DNA from: Pseudomonadota bacterium
GTDB taxonomy: Bacteria > Pseudomonadota > Gammaproteobacteria > Enterobacterales > Succinivibrionaceae
Direction of reading: 5' to 3'
DNA length: 8,383 nucleotides
NCBI GenBank assembly: GCA_023460615.1
Contig: JAEWPL010000184.1
Coordinates: forward strand, 1 to 8,383
Position numbers and translations under genes: made by a program
The notes under the pieces: generated by a model
What the model was told of the DNA's origin: nothing
The model's database searches: none
What the model saw: the letters and a program-made list of their open reading frames with translations, nothing else
In this document: positions 1-6,738 of the stretch, one piece after another
How the letters are laid out: each line of letters starts with the position of its first letter
How positions within the stretch are numbered: position 1 is the stretch's first letter

Positions 1-167
1 AGGTTAAGTTAGAGAGTGAGTTTGCTGACAGCTTCACTTATGGTTTAGCTGCAGGCATCGAGGCTCAACATGAGAATGGTTTAGCCTTAGGTTTAGGCGT
101 AACTTACGAAGGTTCTTCTAACACCAATTCATATGGTGTAACAGGTAACGTAAGATACACCTTCTAA
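1..167 (+). CDS. Outer-membrane beta-barrel protein, C-terminal fragment
   Basis: Only the last 54 codons are present, read in the frame that begins at base 3 and ends with TAA at 165-167; the rest lies left of the window. The peptide alternates polar and hydrophobic or aromatic residues in short Gly-rich stretches (YGLAAGIEAQHENG, LALGLGVTYEGSS, YGVTGNVRYTF), as expected for the last transmembrane beta-strands of a barrel joined by short turns. It ends in Tyr-Thr-Phe, and a C-terminal aromatic, usually Phe, is the classical signal recognised by the BAM assembly machinery. It could be the translocator domain of an autotransporter or a small OmpA/OmpX-like porin; too little is visible to choose. 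Two hairpins downstream close the transcript. The barrel identity is inferred from strand pattern and C-terminus, not from a recognised family. Confidence 0.7.
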   Translation, partial: VKLESEFADSFTYGLAAGIEAQHENGLALGLGVTYEGSSNTNSYGVTGNVRYTF

Positions 168-185
168 TCTTCATTCACGTCCACA

Positions 186-213
186 AAAAGGAAGGGGGAG
201 ACCTCTTCCTTTT
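186..213 (+). terminator. Hairpin with GAGA tetraloop after the barrel gene
   Basis: Bases 186-197 pair with 202-213 to give a 12-bp stem (one G-U pair) closed by a GAGA loop, a GNRA-type tetraloop. The U-tract is the four Us at the stem base and no longer run follows, so alone it may act more as a 3'-end stabiliser than as a terminator. It lies 18 bases after the stop codon. Confidence 0.6.
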
Positions 214-229
214 AAAATGAAACTTTTAA

Positions 230-273
230 CCTCTAAAGTCCCTATCTCATTGCTTTAGAGGCTTTTTGTTTTT
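230..273 (+). terminator. Rho-independent terminator of the barrel gene
   Basis: CCTCTAAAG (230-238) pairs perfectly with CTTTAGAGG (253-261) across a 14-base loop and is followed by CTTTTTGTTTTT. It sits 16 bases after the preceding hairpin, so the barrel transcript ends in two structures in a row. From 274 to about 377 I see no gene and no further structure. Confidence 0.8.
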
Positions 274-377
274 GGATCTAAGTGTTTAATAAATTATGCT
301 TGGAAGAGCGGAATAAACTGATTGTTCTTTATGATTTGAGCAATTGGTTGGAGGAGATTTAAATAGTGATCACAATG

Positions 378-407
378 AAAAAGAGTAAGCAGTGATGCTT
401 ACTCTTT
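378..407 (-). terminator. Rho-independent terminator of modF
   Basis: On the minus strand AAAGAGTAAGC (407-397) and GCTTACTCTTT (390-380) form an 11-bp perfect stem with a 6-base loop, ending in a run of five Us. It begins 7 bases after the modF stop codon. Together with the plus-strand terminator at 230-273 it insulates the two convergent genes. Confidence 0.85.
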
Positions 408-413
408 GATATT

Positions 414-1874
414 CTAATTTAACTTTTCTTGTACTACTTTGAAGTTATCGCCATCTGGTACAAAGGTTAATCTATTAGTAAAGCCTTCAGGTAAATCCTC
501 TTGATGGTGAGATACAAACAGAATACTTGTCTTACCATTTTGCATTACATAGCTAATAAAGGATTTTACTAAAGCTCTAGCATAACCATCTAAGCCTTGT
601 AGCGGCTCATCTAAGATCAATAGTGGTGGATTCTTAACTAGAGCGCGTACAATAAGTAATAATCTTTGTTGACCAAAAGATAAGGCTTTAAAGGAATCGT
701 GCTCTTTTGAAGACAAACCAGCAAGAGACAACCAACGTCTTGCAATCATGATCTCCTCATCTGATGGTTTGTTATATAGACCAATTGAATCATAAAAACC
801 TGATAACACTACGTTAATAGCAGAGCCATTGACACGATAATCAAGATGAAGAGCTCCTGAGACTACGCCGTAGTACTTTTTAATATCCCAAATAGATTCT
901 CCTGAGCCTCTCTTAAATCCAAATACGGTTACGTCATTGGCATATACTAAAGGATTGTCTCCTGTAATCATGGATAATAGAGTAGATTTACCTGCGCCAT
1001 TAGGACCCATGATATGCCACTGTTCACCTTTTTTAACCTCAAAGTTTAAGTGATCTAATACTACACGTTGATATTCGACAGTTACGTTCTTTAAAGAAAC
1101 GATGGTGTCACCTTCAATTTCAGGAATACGTACCTTTACAGGTGGTGTAGGTAAGGTAACTACAGGAACCTTAGCGTAACCTAAAAGTGCTTTAGCATCC
1201 TCATCTGCTTCAATTTCTTGGCGAGAGGCAAGTTTTACAATACTGCAATTTTGAATAATACCCATGGATGTTAATGAATTTGGGATCTCTGATGGGCGGT
1301 TAACAATTAAAACTGTAGGTGTCTGATAAATAGTATGAATATCTTCAATTAGTTTTAAAAGTTCAGCACGAGTCTCAACATCTAAAGCATCAAATGGAGT
1401 ATCAAAAATAATTAGATTTGGCTTTGAAGCTAAAGCTTTGGCAATCAAAACTTTACGGCCTTCACCACCTGATAAGGTTCTAATTGGCTTTTCCATTAAA
1501 GATTCAAGCTTTAGACCCTTGATTAACTCTGGAAGTAAACTCTCATCGCAATCTTTTAAGTAAGAAGCTGGAGTAATACCGATTTCCTCCTCAGGAGTAG
1601 TGCAATCGGAATTTCTCATCTGATAGTCAGCTTCAAATAATTCCATCTGTTTTTCAAAAGAAACTAATACAGAATGGTAGTTAGTTGGGGCAACACCTGA
1701 ATTTAGTTCTAATTCGTCATTTAGTGCTTTAGCTACAGAGGTTTTACCACTGCCGTTACCACCAATAAGCACGATAAGATCGTTTGGTTGAATGGTAAGA
1801 GAGCCTAGGTTAACGGTTCGCTCTTCATCAAGGGCGTAAACTGCTTCTGTAAATGTAATGGTACGCTGTGTCAT
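414..1874 (-). CDS. modF: ModF-like double ABC ATPase (putative molybdate-linked ATP-binding protein)
   Basis: A 486-residue soluble protein with two ABC ATPase domains and no membrane segment; E. coli ModF is about 490 residues. Domain 1 has Walker A GGNGSGKT (38-45), signature LSGGE (134-138) and a Walker B reading LIIFDTP (154-160). Domain 2 has GPNGAGKST (290-298), signature LSFGQ (398-402), Walker B LLILDEP (418-424) and an H-loop His at 456. ModF-type hallmarks are RGSGESIWDIKK (322-333), LHLDYRV (342-348) and FVPDG near the C-terminus. Domain 1 has Thr159 where the catalytic Glu normally sits and Asn192 at the H-loop position, so hydrolysis probably depends on domain 2. The exact role of ModF is not established; it is usually linked to molybdate genes, but no modABC is seen here. 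The ATG at 1874 follows AAAGG at suitable spacing. Confidence 0.9.
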   Translation of the reverse strand: MTQRTITFTEAVYALDEERTVNLGSLTIQPNDLIVLIGGNGSGKTSVAKALNDELELNSGVAPTNYHSVLVSFEKQMELFEADYQMRNSDCTTPEEEIGITPASYLKDCDESLLPELIKGLKLESLMEKPIRTLSGGEGRKVLIAKALASKPNLIIFDTPFDALDVETRAELLKLIEDIHTIYQTPTVLIVNRPSEIPNSLTSMGIIQNCSIVKLASRQEIEADEDAKALLGYAKVPVVTLPTPPVKVRIPEIEGDTIVSLKNVTVEYQRVVLDHLNFEVKKGEQWHIMGPNGAGKSTLLSMITGDNPLVYANDVTVFGFKRGSGESIWDIKKYYGVVSGALHLDYRVNGSAINVVLSGFYDSIGLYNKPSDEEIMIARRWLSLAGLSSKEHDSFKALSFGQQRLLLIVRALVKNPPLLILDEPLQGLDGYARALVKSFISYVMQNGKTSILFVSHHQEDLPEGFTNRLTFVPDGDNFKVVQEKLN

Positions 1875-1905
1875 AATTTGCCTTTATCTATAATTGATAA
1901 AGACT

Positions 1906-1933
1906 ATTATAAAACTAATATTATTAAATGCAA
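1906..1933 (-). promoter_or_regulatory. Predicted sigma-70 promoter of modF
   Basis: Read on the minus strand, TTGCAT (1933-1928) and a perfect TATAAT (1911-1906) are separated by 16 bases. The start codon lies about 31 bases past the -10 box, with AAAGG just before it. Inferred from consensus match and position only. Confidence 0.55.
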
Positions 1934-1949
1934 TATAAAAAGAATTACG

Positions 1950-1964
1950 TTGCAATTATTGCAA
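1950..1964. repeat. Dyad TTGCAA-TTA-TTGCAA in the modF/uspE intergenic region
   Basis: Two copies of the self-complementary hexamer TTGCAA are separated by 3 bases. The dyad lies 16 bases upstream of the predicted modF -35 box. It could be a regulator site for the divergent pair, but the hexamer is frequent in this AT-rich sequence, so the call is tentative. Confidence 0.25.
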
Positions 1965-2041
1965 TAACCTTTAAAAGCATACTTTTTTGTTAAAAAACAT
2001 GTCACAACGCAATTTATTTACTAAAAACCGTATGTCAGTAG

Positions 2042-2070
2042 AATTTTTTGTTTAAAATTCAAGCTATAAT
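2042..2070 (+). promoter_or_regulatory. Predicted promoter of the uspE-like gene
   Basis: A perfect TATAAT at 2065-2070 is preceded by GC, and no good TTGACA-like box exists at 16-18 bases (the best-spaced hexamer is AATTTT). A C just before the -10 box with a poor -35 is compatible with stationary-phase sigma factor use, which would suit a stress protein, but this is inference. The start codon lies 37 bases further on. Confidence 0.45.
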
Positions 2071-2093
2071 ATTATTAGTAAAGTTTATTTTGT

Positions 2094-2103
2094 AAAAGGA
2101 GGT
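2094..2103 (+). promoter_or_regulatory. Strong ribosome binding site of the uspE-like gene
   Basis: AAAAGGAGGT ends 4 bases before the ATG at 2108. It is the best Shine-Dalgarno match in the window and fixes the start codon. Confidence 0.8.
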
Positions 2104-2107
2104 TAAT

Positions 2108-2995
2108 ATGGCAACCCCTATTAGATTAGCTGTGTTGTTAAAACCTGATGATGCACAACCAGCCTTAGATCGTGCAGCTCAATATGCAAGAGTTAATCCA
2201 GAGATAGAAGTTGTAGCAATTCGTATTGTTAATAATTATAAGGATAGTGAAATCGAACAATTGCGTGCTAAACAGAACGCAAAATTCGAGAGTTTAAAAC
2301 GACTATACTCAAGTATTGAAAAGTTTTCTTTTAAAGTACTCTTTGATAAAGATGTAGCTGACACCTTTACTGATGAGTGCCGTAATGGTAGTTATTCTAT
2401 TGCTGTAATTTCTGCTAATAAACGCCATACTATTCGTGATATTTTTATAAGCTCTATTGATAGCTCAATTATGCGCAATAGCACTATTCCACTATTAGTA
2501 GTTAAGAGTGCCTCTCAAACTGCTACCTTAGGACAGAATGTGTTATTAGCTATTGATTTTAATGAAGTTGCTCACTTAGATAAACTTGACGATTATCTCT
2601 ATGAGGCAGCTTCTCAATTTGCTAAGTCTTTTGATGGTAAAGTACATTTAGCTAATTGTGTTACCCCTCAAAGTTCAGGCTTAATGGGTGGTAACTTAGA
2701 TCAATCTAAGATTATCAATAACACAGGTGTGTTAAATCCTGTAGGCTTACACCACAAATTAGCTTTAGAGTTTGCAAGCAAGCATGGTATTGATAAGGAA
2801 AACATCCATGTGCTAGAAGGTAGAATTGATGAGGAGATCCCAAGATTGTGCGAAGCATTAAATGCTCGTATGGTTTGCATGGGTACCACTCCACGTAGTA
2901 CCTTCCTAGGCTCAATCAATTCCTCAGCTAGTGAATTAGTGCTAGAGCAAATTAAAGGCGATATATTTATTGTTAATTCAAACACCTTTAATTAG
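2108..2995 (+). CDS. uspE: Tandem universal stress protein, UspE-like
   Basis: A 295-residue cytoplasmic protein made of two Usp domains (about 5-133 and 143-290), the arrangement of E. coli UspE (about 316 residues). Each domain opens with a hydrophobic beta-strand (IRLAVLLKP; NVLLAIDFN) and ends in a buried strand (TIPLLVVKS; GDIFIVNS). The segment from HVLEGRIDEEIP (234-245) to VCMGTTPRS (256-264) and FLGSINSSASE (266-276) matches the UspE C-terminal half in order and spacing. The ATP-binding Usp pattern G-2x-G-9x-G-S/T is not intact: no Gly sits three residues after Gly259. Nucleotide binding is therefore doubtful, as in the non-ATP-binding branch. UspE proteins act in stress resistance, motility and aggregation in E. 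coli; here the role is inferred from family only. It is divergent from modF and forms a single-gene unit ended by the 3015-3032 palindrome. Confidence 0.85.
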   Translation: MATPIRLAVLLKPDDAQPALDRAAQYARVNPEIEVVAIRIVNNYKDSEIEQLRAKQNAKFESLKRLYSSIEKFSFKVLFDKDVADTFTDECRNGSYSIAVISANKRHTIRDIFISSIDSSIMRNSTIPLLVVKSASQTATLGQNVLLAIDFNEVAHLDKLDDYLYEAASQFAKSFDGKVHLANCVTPQSSGLMGGNLDQSKIINNTGVLNPVGLHHKLALEFASKHGIDKENIHVLEGRIDEEIPRLCEALNARMVCMGTTPRSTFLGSINSSASELVLEQIKGDIFIVNSNTFN

Positions 2996-3007
2996 TTTGA
3001 ATCCAAA

Positions 3008-3040
3008 ATAAAAAGGGGAGCTTAAGCTCCCCCTTTTATT
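3008..3040. terminator. Bidirectional terminator between uspE and ychF
   Basis: GGGGAGCTTAAGCTCCCC (3015-3032) is a perfect 18-bp palindrome flanked by an A-run on the left and T-runs on the right. Reading plus, it ends the uspE transcript with CCTTTTATTT; reading minus, it ends the dksA-to-ychF cluster with a longer U-tract (CCCCTTTTTATTTT). The hairpin would have a tight loop of about 4 bases. Confidence 0.9.
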
Positions 3041-3041
3041 T

Positions 3042-3059
3042 AACGTTTAATTAAACGTT
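3042..3059. repeat. Perfect 18-bp palindrome over the ychF stop codon
   Basis: AACGTTTAATTAAACGTT reads the same on both strands and contains the last two sense codons and the TAA of ychF. It lies 9 bases from the terminator palindrome. It may form a second, weaker hairpin in the 3' end of the ychF message or be a protein site; no function is known to me. Confidence 0.6.
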
Positions 3060-4145
3060 GAATAAGAACTCAAATAAGTCACCGTCTTGTACGATGTAGT
3101 CCTTACCTTCAGAACGTAACTTACCAGCTTCTTTAGCACCAGCTTCGCCTTGGTACTTGATAAAATCGTCATAAGCGATAGTCTGAGCGCGAATAAAACC
3201 TCTTTCAAAGTCAGAGTGGATTTTACCTGCAGCTTGTGGTGCTGTAGCACCAACTTTAACAGTCCAAGCACGAACTTCTTTTACACCAGCGGTGAAGAAG
3301 GTTTGTAGACCTAATAGTTTGTAACCTGCTCTAATCACACGATTTAAACCAGGCTCTTCAATACCTAAACTGTCCATAAACTCTTTTCTGTCAGCATCTT
3401 CCATAGAAGCTAAATCAGCTTCAATAGCAGCGGATACAGGAACTACAATTGATTTTTCTTCAGCTGCAAGCTTCTGTACTGCATCAAGATATGGATTGTT
3501 AGTAAAGCCATCTTCTGAAACGTTAGCAATATACATAACAGGCTTTATAGTTAAGAAGTTGAAATTTCTTAAAGCAGCTCTGTCGGCATCGGTAAAGTCT
3601 ACAGCTCGTAGCATCTTACCTTGCTCAAGTGCAGGCTTACATTTTTCAAGAGCGATAACCTGAGCTAAAGCTTCTTTATCACCACCAGTTCTAGCACGCT
3701 TTTCAAGACGAGTTAAAGCTTTATCGCAGATATCTAAATCAGATAGAGCAAGCTCAGTATTGATTACTTCGATATCTTCAACAGGGTTTACCTTGCCAGA
3801 TACGTGAATAACGTTTTCGTCATCAAAGCAACGAACTACGTGAGCAATAGCATCAGTCTCACGAATGTTCATTAAAAATTGATTACCTAAACCTTCACCT
3901 TTAGAGGCGCCTTTAACTAAACCTGCAATATCCACAAATTCCATTGAAGTTGGAACTATTTTTTGTGGCTTTACAATTTTGGCAATGGCATCAAGACGAG
4001 GATCTGGTACTGGAACGATACCTGTATTAGGTTCAATAGTACAAAAAGGGAAGTTCTCAGCTGCAATGCCTGCTTTGGTTAGTGCATTAAATAATGTAGA
4101 TTTACCAACATTTGGTAGACCAACAATACCACATTTAAAACCCAT
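3051..4145 (-). CDS. ychF: Ribosome-associated ATPase YchF (Obg family)
   Basis: A 364-residue protein, the usual YchF length. The G1/Walker A loop is GLPNVGKST (9-17), G3 is DIAG (72-75), and the G4 position reads NVSE (208-211) instead of the NKxD of true GTPases, which explains the family's ATP preference. His114 (in NVIHVSGKVNP) matches the His needed for potassium- and ribosome-stimulated hydrolysis. A coiled-coil insertion lies roughly at 130-200 and a TGS domain at about 278-362, ending DLFEFLFNV. YchF binds the 70S ribosome and is linked to oxidative-stress response and start-codon selection in E. coli. It is the last gene of the cluster. Its AGGAG sequence (4160-4156) overlaps the pth TAG stop and only 13 bases separate the genes, so co-translation with pth is likely. 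pth-ychF pairing is common in Proteobacteria. Confidence 0.96.
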   Translation of the reverse strand: MGFKCGIVGLPNVGKSTLFNALTKAGIAAENFPFCTIEPNTGIVPVPDPRLDAIAKIVKPQKIVPTSMEFVDIAGLVKGASKGEGLGNQFLMNIRETDAIAHVVRCFDDENVIHVSGKVNPVEDIEVINTELALSDLDICDKALTRLEKRARTGGDKEALAQVIALEKCKPALEQGKMLRAVDFTDADRAALRNFNFLTIKPVMYIANVSEDGFTNNPYLDAVQKLAAEEKSIVVPVSAAIEADLASMEDADRKEFMDSLGIEEPGLNRVIRAGYKLLGLQTFFTAGVKEVRAWTVKVGATAPQAAGKIHSDFERGFIRAQTIAYDDFIKYQGEAGAKEAGKLRSEGKDYIVQDGDLFEFLFNV

Positions 4146-4158
4146 GGTTATATATCTC

Positions 4159-4755
4159 CTAAAGTGGCTTAAAACCGTTAATTAGGGCAGTAGCTTTTGC
4201 TACACCCTCTTTAAATAATTTGTCGATGGCAACTAAGGCAGTTGCATAGGCATCATCAATAAGTTTTTTATCGTTAGGTGAAGGTCTGCCTAAAACCCAA
4301 TTGATAACCTCTTTTGAAGGTGGTTTACCAATGCCTAAACGTAAACGATAATAGTTTTGACTATTGCTCAAGTTTGCGGTGATAGATTTTAGACCATTGT
4401 GACCTGCTAGACCACCACCAAATTTAAATTTCATGTAACCTGGATTTAGATCAAGATCATCATGACAAACTAAAACTTGCTCAGGCTTGATTTTGTAGAA
4501 GTTACATATAGCACCAACACTTCTTCCAGATTCATTCATGAAAGTAGTTGGATATACTAATCTTACTTCTTGACCATTGATAGAGCCTCGACCTGTGATA
4601 CCACTGAATTTAGCTTCAGGGGAGAGGTTGATTTTATATTTATCTGCTAAAAGATATAAAAAATCTACTCCGATATTGTGTCTGGTGTGATCGTATTGGC
4701 TACCTGGATTGCCAAGTCCTACGATTAGTTTAATTTCGCATTGATCATTAGCCAT
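4159..4755 (-). CDS. pth: Peptidyl-tRNA hydrolase
   Basis: A 198-residue bacterial Pth (E. coli 194 residues). It cleaves the ester bond of peptidyl-tRNAs that drop off the ribosome, freeing tRNA. The active-site set is complete: Asn16 in GLGNPG, the catalytic His26 in TRHNIG, Asn74 in FMNESG, Asp99 in HDDLDL and Asn120 in GHNG; the FGGGLAGHNGL loop (112-122) is also intact. The ATG at 4755 overlaps the end of folK by 8 bases, and AAGGTG lies about 12 bases upstream inside folK, so initiation probably depends on folK translation. This start adds about six residues before the conserved IKLIVGLGNPG compared with E. coli. The gene is essential in E. coli. Its position next to folK is not the enterobacterial arrangement, where pth-ychF lie elsewhere on the chromosome. 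Confidence 0.97.
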   Translation of the reverse strand: MANDQCEIKLIVGLGNPGSQYDHTRHNIGVDFLYLLADKYKINLSPEAKFSGITGRGSINGQEVRLVYPTTFMNESGRSVGAICNFYKIKPEQVLVCHDDLDLNPGYMKFKFGGGLAGHNGLKSITANLSNSQNYYRLRLGIGKPPSKEVINWVLGRPSPNDKKLIDDAYATALVAIDKLFKEGVAKATALINGFKPL

Positions 4756-5248
4756 GAATTATTTTTACACCTTGTTTTTCATTGTCATCTAGTAAATCGT
4801 ACAATTGACTGATGTTTTTTTGATATTTAGTAATTACAAAATTAGGCTCTATTTCCTTTAATGGAGCTAAAACAAAAGCTCTTTCCTGCATTCTAGGGTG
4901 GGGGAGAATTAGTTTCTCCTCATCTAAAATTACATCTCCAAAAGCAATGATATCTACATCTAGAGTTCTAGGACCATTTTTAAACAGTCTTACTCGTTGG
5001 TACTTTTGCTCAAGAAAAGCACACAAATCTAGCATTTGATAAGGAGTTTTAGTGGTAGTCAAGGAAATAGCAATATTGATAAAATCGTCTTGATCTTTGT
5101 AGCCTACAGGCTTTGTTTGATAGTAGGAAGATATTACAACCTCCTGAATATCACTTTCTGCTTTGATATCGCTACAAGCATTTTTGATAATATCTAAACT
5201 CTCCCCAAGATTAGATCCTAAGGATAATAAAACCTTTTCCATACGCAT
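4748..5248 (-). CDS. folK: 6-hydroxymethyl-7,8-dihydropterin pyrophosphokinase (HPPK)
   Basis: A 166-residue HPPK, near the usual 160. It transfers pyrophosphate from ATP to 6-hydroxymethyl-dihydropterin, the step before dihydropteroate synthase in folate synthesis. Seen are LGSN (10-13), the substrate segment DQDDFINIA (52-60), the metal-binding GPRTLDVDI (92-100) with Asp97 and Asp99, and HPRMQERAFVLAPL (117-130). The residue before GPRT is Asn91, where E. coli has the loop Trp (RWGPRT). The ATG at 5248 shares its A with the TAA of pcnB (TAATG) and has no clear Shine-Dalgarno sequence, pointing to reinitiation after pcnB. A second in-frame ATG two codons on (5242-5240, MEKVLLSLGSN) would equally fit homologues; the stop-start overlap favours the first. 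Confidence 0.95.
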   Translation of the reverse strand: MRMEKVLLSLGSNLGESLDIIKNACSDIKAESDIQEVVISSYYQTKPVGYKDQDDFINIAISLTTTKTPYQMLDLCAFLEQKYQRVRLFKNGPRTLDVDIIAFGDVILDEEKLILPHPRMQERAFVLAPLKEIEPNFVITKYQKNISQLYDLLDDNEKQGVKIIHG

Positions 5249-6738
5249 TAGATATCAAGATCCATTGAGGCACGCCAAGCTCTAGCTTTTTCTAAAGCTT
5301 TTTTTCGTTTACGACTGAATTTCTCTTCGCCTGCAAAGCCATCAGTAAACTTCTTTTTACCTTTCTTTTTTGAGGTTTTCTTTTGTTGTTCTCTCTCAAT
5401 ACGGCGCTTGATAGAAAGTGCCTTTGATTTCTCATAGAAAGGAGTCCAAAAATCAACACTATCTTTTAAGAAAGGATCAAAGCGAGCTCTTAAAGCTAAG
5501 AAATCGAAAGCTGCTCTAAAGATTGCTTTACCTTTGATACTTTCAACCTGTTGTAAATTACTTCTGTCACATTGCTCGAGCGCAATTTGAGTTTTCCAAA
5601 GTGAGCGAATGCTATTTGAAACCATAAATGGCATAGCAGTAATTTTTTCTTGAGCCTCGAAAATGCCGTCTAAAATGGAGTTTACAAGATTGGTTTCATT
5701 TATTGAGGAGACGAAAGTATTCATCTTTTCAGTGTAAATGAAGTACTTCTCATAAAATACATTCCATAAAATTACAGAATATAAAAAATGAGGCATATTA
5801 GGCTGATTATTCTGATAACGCTTATCAGAACTATTTAGGGCATATTCTATAAAATTAGTAAAATTACTTTGAGTAATCAAATGCTGTGTAGTAGGGAAGA
5901 GTAGCTCAAAAATATGGTAGTCTAATAACTTCTTAAAACTTGCTAAACCGTGACCAGTAATAAAAAGCTTGTTGACCTCTTCAAACATGCGAGCATTAGA
6001 TACTTCAAGCAATTTTGAGGATAGCTTTTTGATAGGATCTGAAGATCTCTTTGAGATTTTAAAGCCAAGCTTGGCGCTAAATCTTAAAGCTCTTATCATT
6101 CTTACAGGATCTTCAGAGTATCTAGTCTCAGGATCACCTATGATATCGATGACCTTTTCGTGCATATCATATAGACCGCCGTTGTAGTCGTAGATCTCTT
6201 GTTTTATAGGATCTAAATACAAGGCGTTGATAGTAAAATCACGGCGCAAAGAATCTTCAACAATATTCTTACCATAAACATTGTCGCGAAGTAGCATACC
6301 GGACTTATCTGATACACGAGTAGAATTCTTGCCTATTTTTTGTTTAGCTACTATAGGTTCTGCTTTATTGCTTCTAAAGGTAGTAACTTCAATAATTTCA
6401 TTACCAAAAACTACATGAACAATTTTAAATCTTCTGCCAATAATTCTTGAGTTTTGGAATAAAGAGCGCACTTTCTCAGGAGTAGCATCTGTTGATACAT
6501 CAAAATCCTTTGGCTTTTTACCAAGGAGTAAATCTCGAATACAACCACCTACAAAATAAGCTTTAAAGTTGTGGTGCTGTAAGGTTTTGATGACTTTAAG
6601 TGCTTTTTCAGACAATAAGCTTAAATCAAGGCCAATTTGAGCAGTGGATACTACTAATTTGGCATTGTGAAGTTTTTTAACTTGGGATTTATTTTTCTTT
6701 AATTCTTGAAGATCAAGCTTATCTAATGGAGTAGAAAT
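5248..6738 (-). CDS. pcnB: Poly(A) polymerase I, probable AUU start
   Basis: Adds 3' poly(A) tails that promote RNA decay. Numbering here begins at the proposed ATT codon (6738-6736), giving 496 residues. Nucleotidyltransferase motifs are GGCIRDLLLG (64-73) and DFD with Asp78 and Asp80. IIGRRFKIVHV marks a poly(A) polymerase rather than a CCA-adding enzyme, and RRDFTINALY and DPVRMIRALRFSAKLG follow. The tail is Lys/Arg-rich (KKTSKKKGKKK, SRKRKKALEKARAW), fitting RNA binding. The first ordinary start is a TTG at 6615, which lacks a ribosome binding site and would drop a segment that aligns without gaps to the E. coli N-terminus. The frame has no ATG, GTG or TTG between the upstream stop (6744-6742) and 6615, while ATT follows AAGAGG by 9 bases. 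E. coli pcnB is known to use AUU. folK follows with a one-base overlap. Confidence 0.9.
   Translation of the reverse strand: MSTPLDKLDLQELKKNKSQVKKLHNAKLVVSTAQIGLDLSLLSEKALKVIKTLQHHNFKAYFVGGCIRDLLLGKKPKDFDVSTDATPEKVRSLFQNSRIIGRRFKIVHVVFGNEIIEVTTFRSNKAEPIVAKQKIGKNSTRVSDKSGMLLRDNVYGKNIVEDSLRRDFTINALYLDPIKQEIYDYNGGLYDMHEKVIDIIGDPETRYSEDPVRMIRALRFSAKLGFKISKRSSDPIKKLSSKLLEVSNARMFEEVNKLFITGHGLASFKKLLDYHIFELLFPTTQHLITQSNFTNFIEYALNSSDKRYQNNQPNMPHFLYSVILWNVFYEKYFIYTEKMNTFVSSINETNLVNSILDGIFEAQEKITAMPFMVSNSIRSLWKTQIALEQCDRSNLQQVESIKGKAIFRAAFDFLALRARFDPFLKDSVDFWTPFYEKSKALSIKRRIEREQQKKTSKKKGKKKFTDGFAGEEKFSRKRKKALEKARAWRASMDLDI

Noticed and set aside
349..395. GGAGGAG followed by GTG and ATG starts of a 9-residue or shorter peptide (ITMKKSKQ)
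   Set aside because: The frame runs into the modF terminator hairpin, has no promoter of note and is too short to support.
2701..2985. Open frames of 66-94 codons on the minus strand within the uspE-like gene
   Set aside because: They lie wholly inside a well-supported plus-strand gene, have no ribosome binding site and resemble no protein family.
3047..3271. 74-codon minus-strand frame overlapping the end of ychF in another frame
   Set aside because: The YchF TGS domain is clearly encoded in the other frame; this is a shadow.
3979..4185. 68-codon plus-strand frame opposite the start of ychF
   Set aside because: Antisense to the conserved G1 region of YchF, with no independent signals.
5969..6187. 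72-codon plus-strand frame inside pcnB
   Set aside because: Antisense to conserved PcnB sequence; composition explained by the opposite strand.
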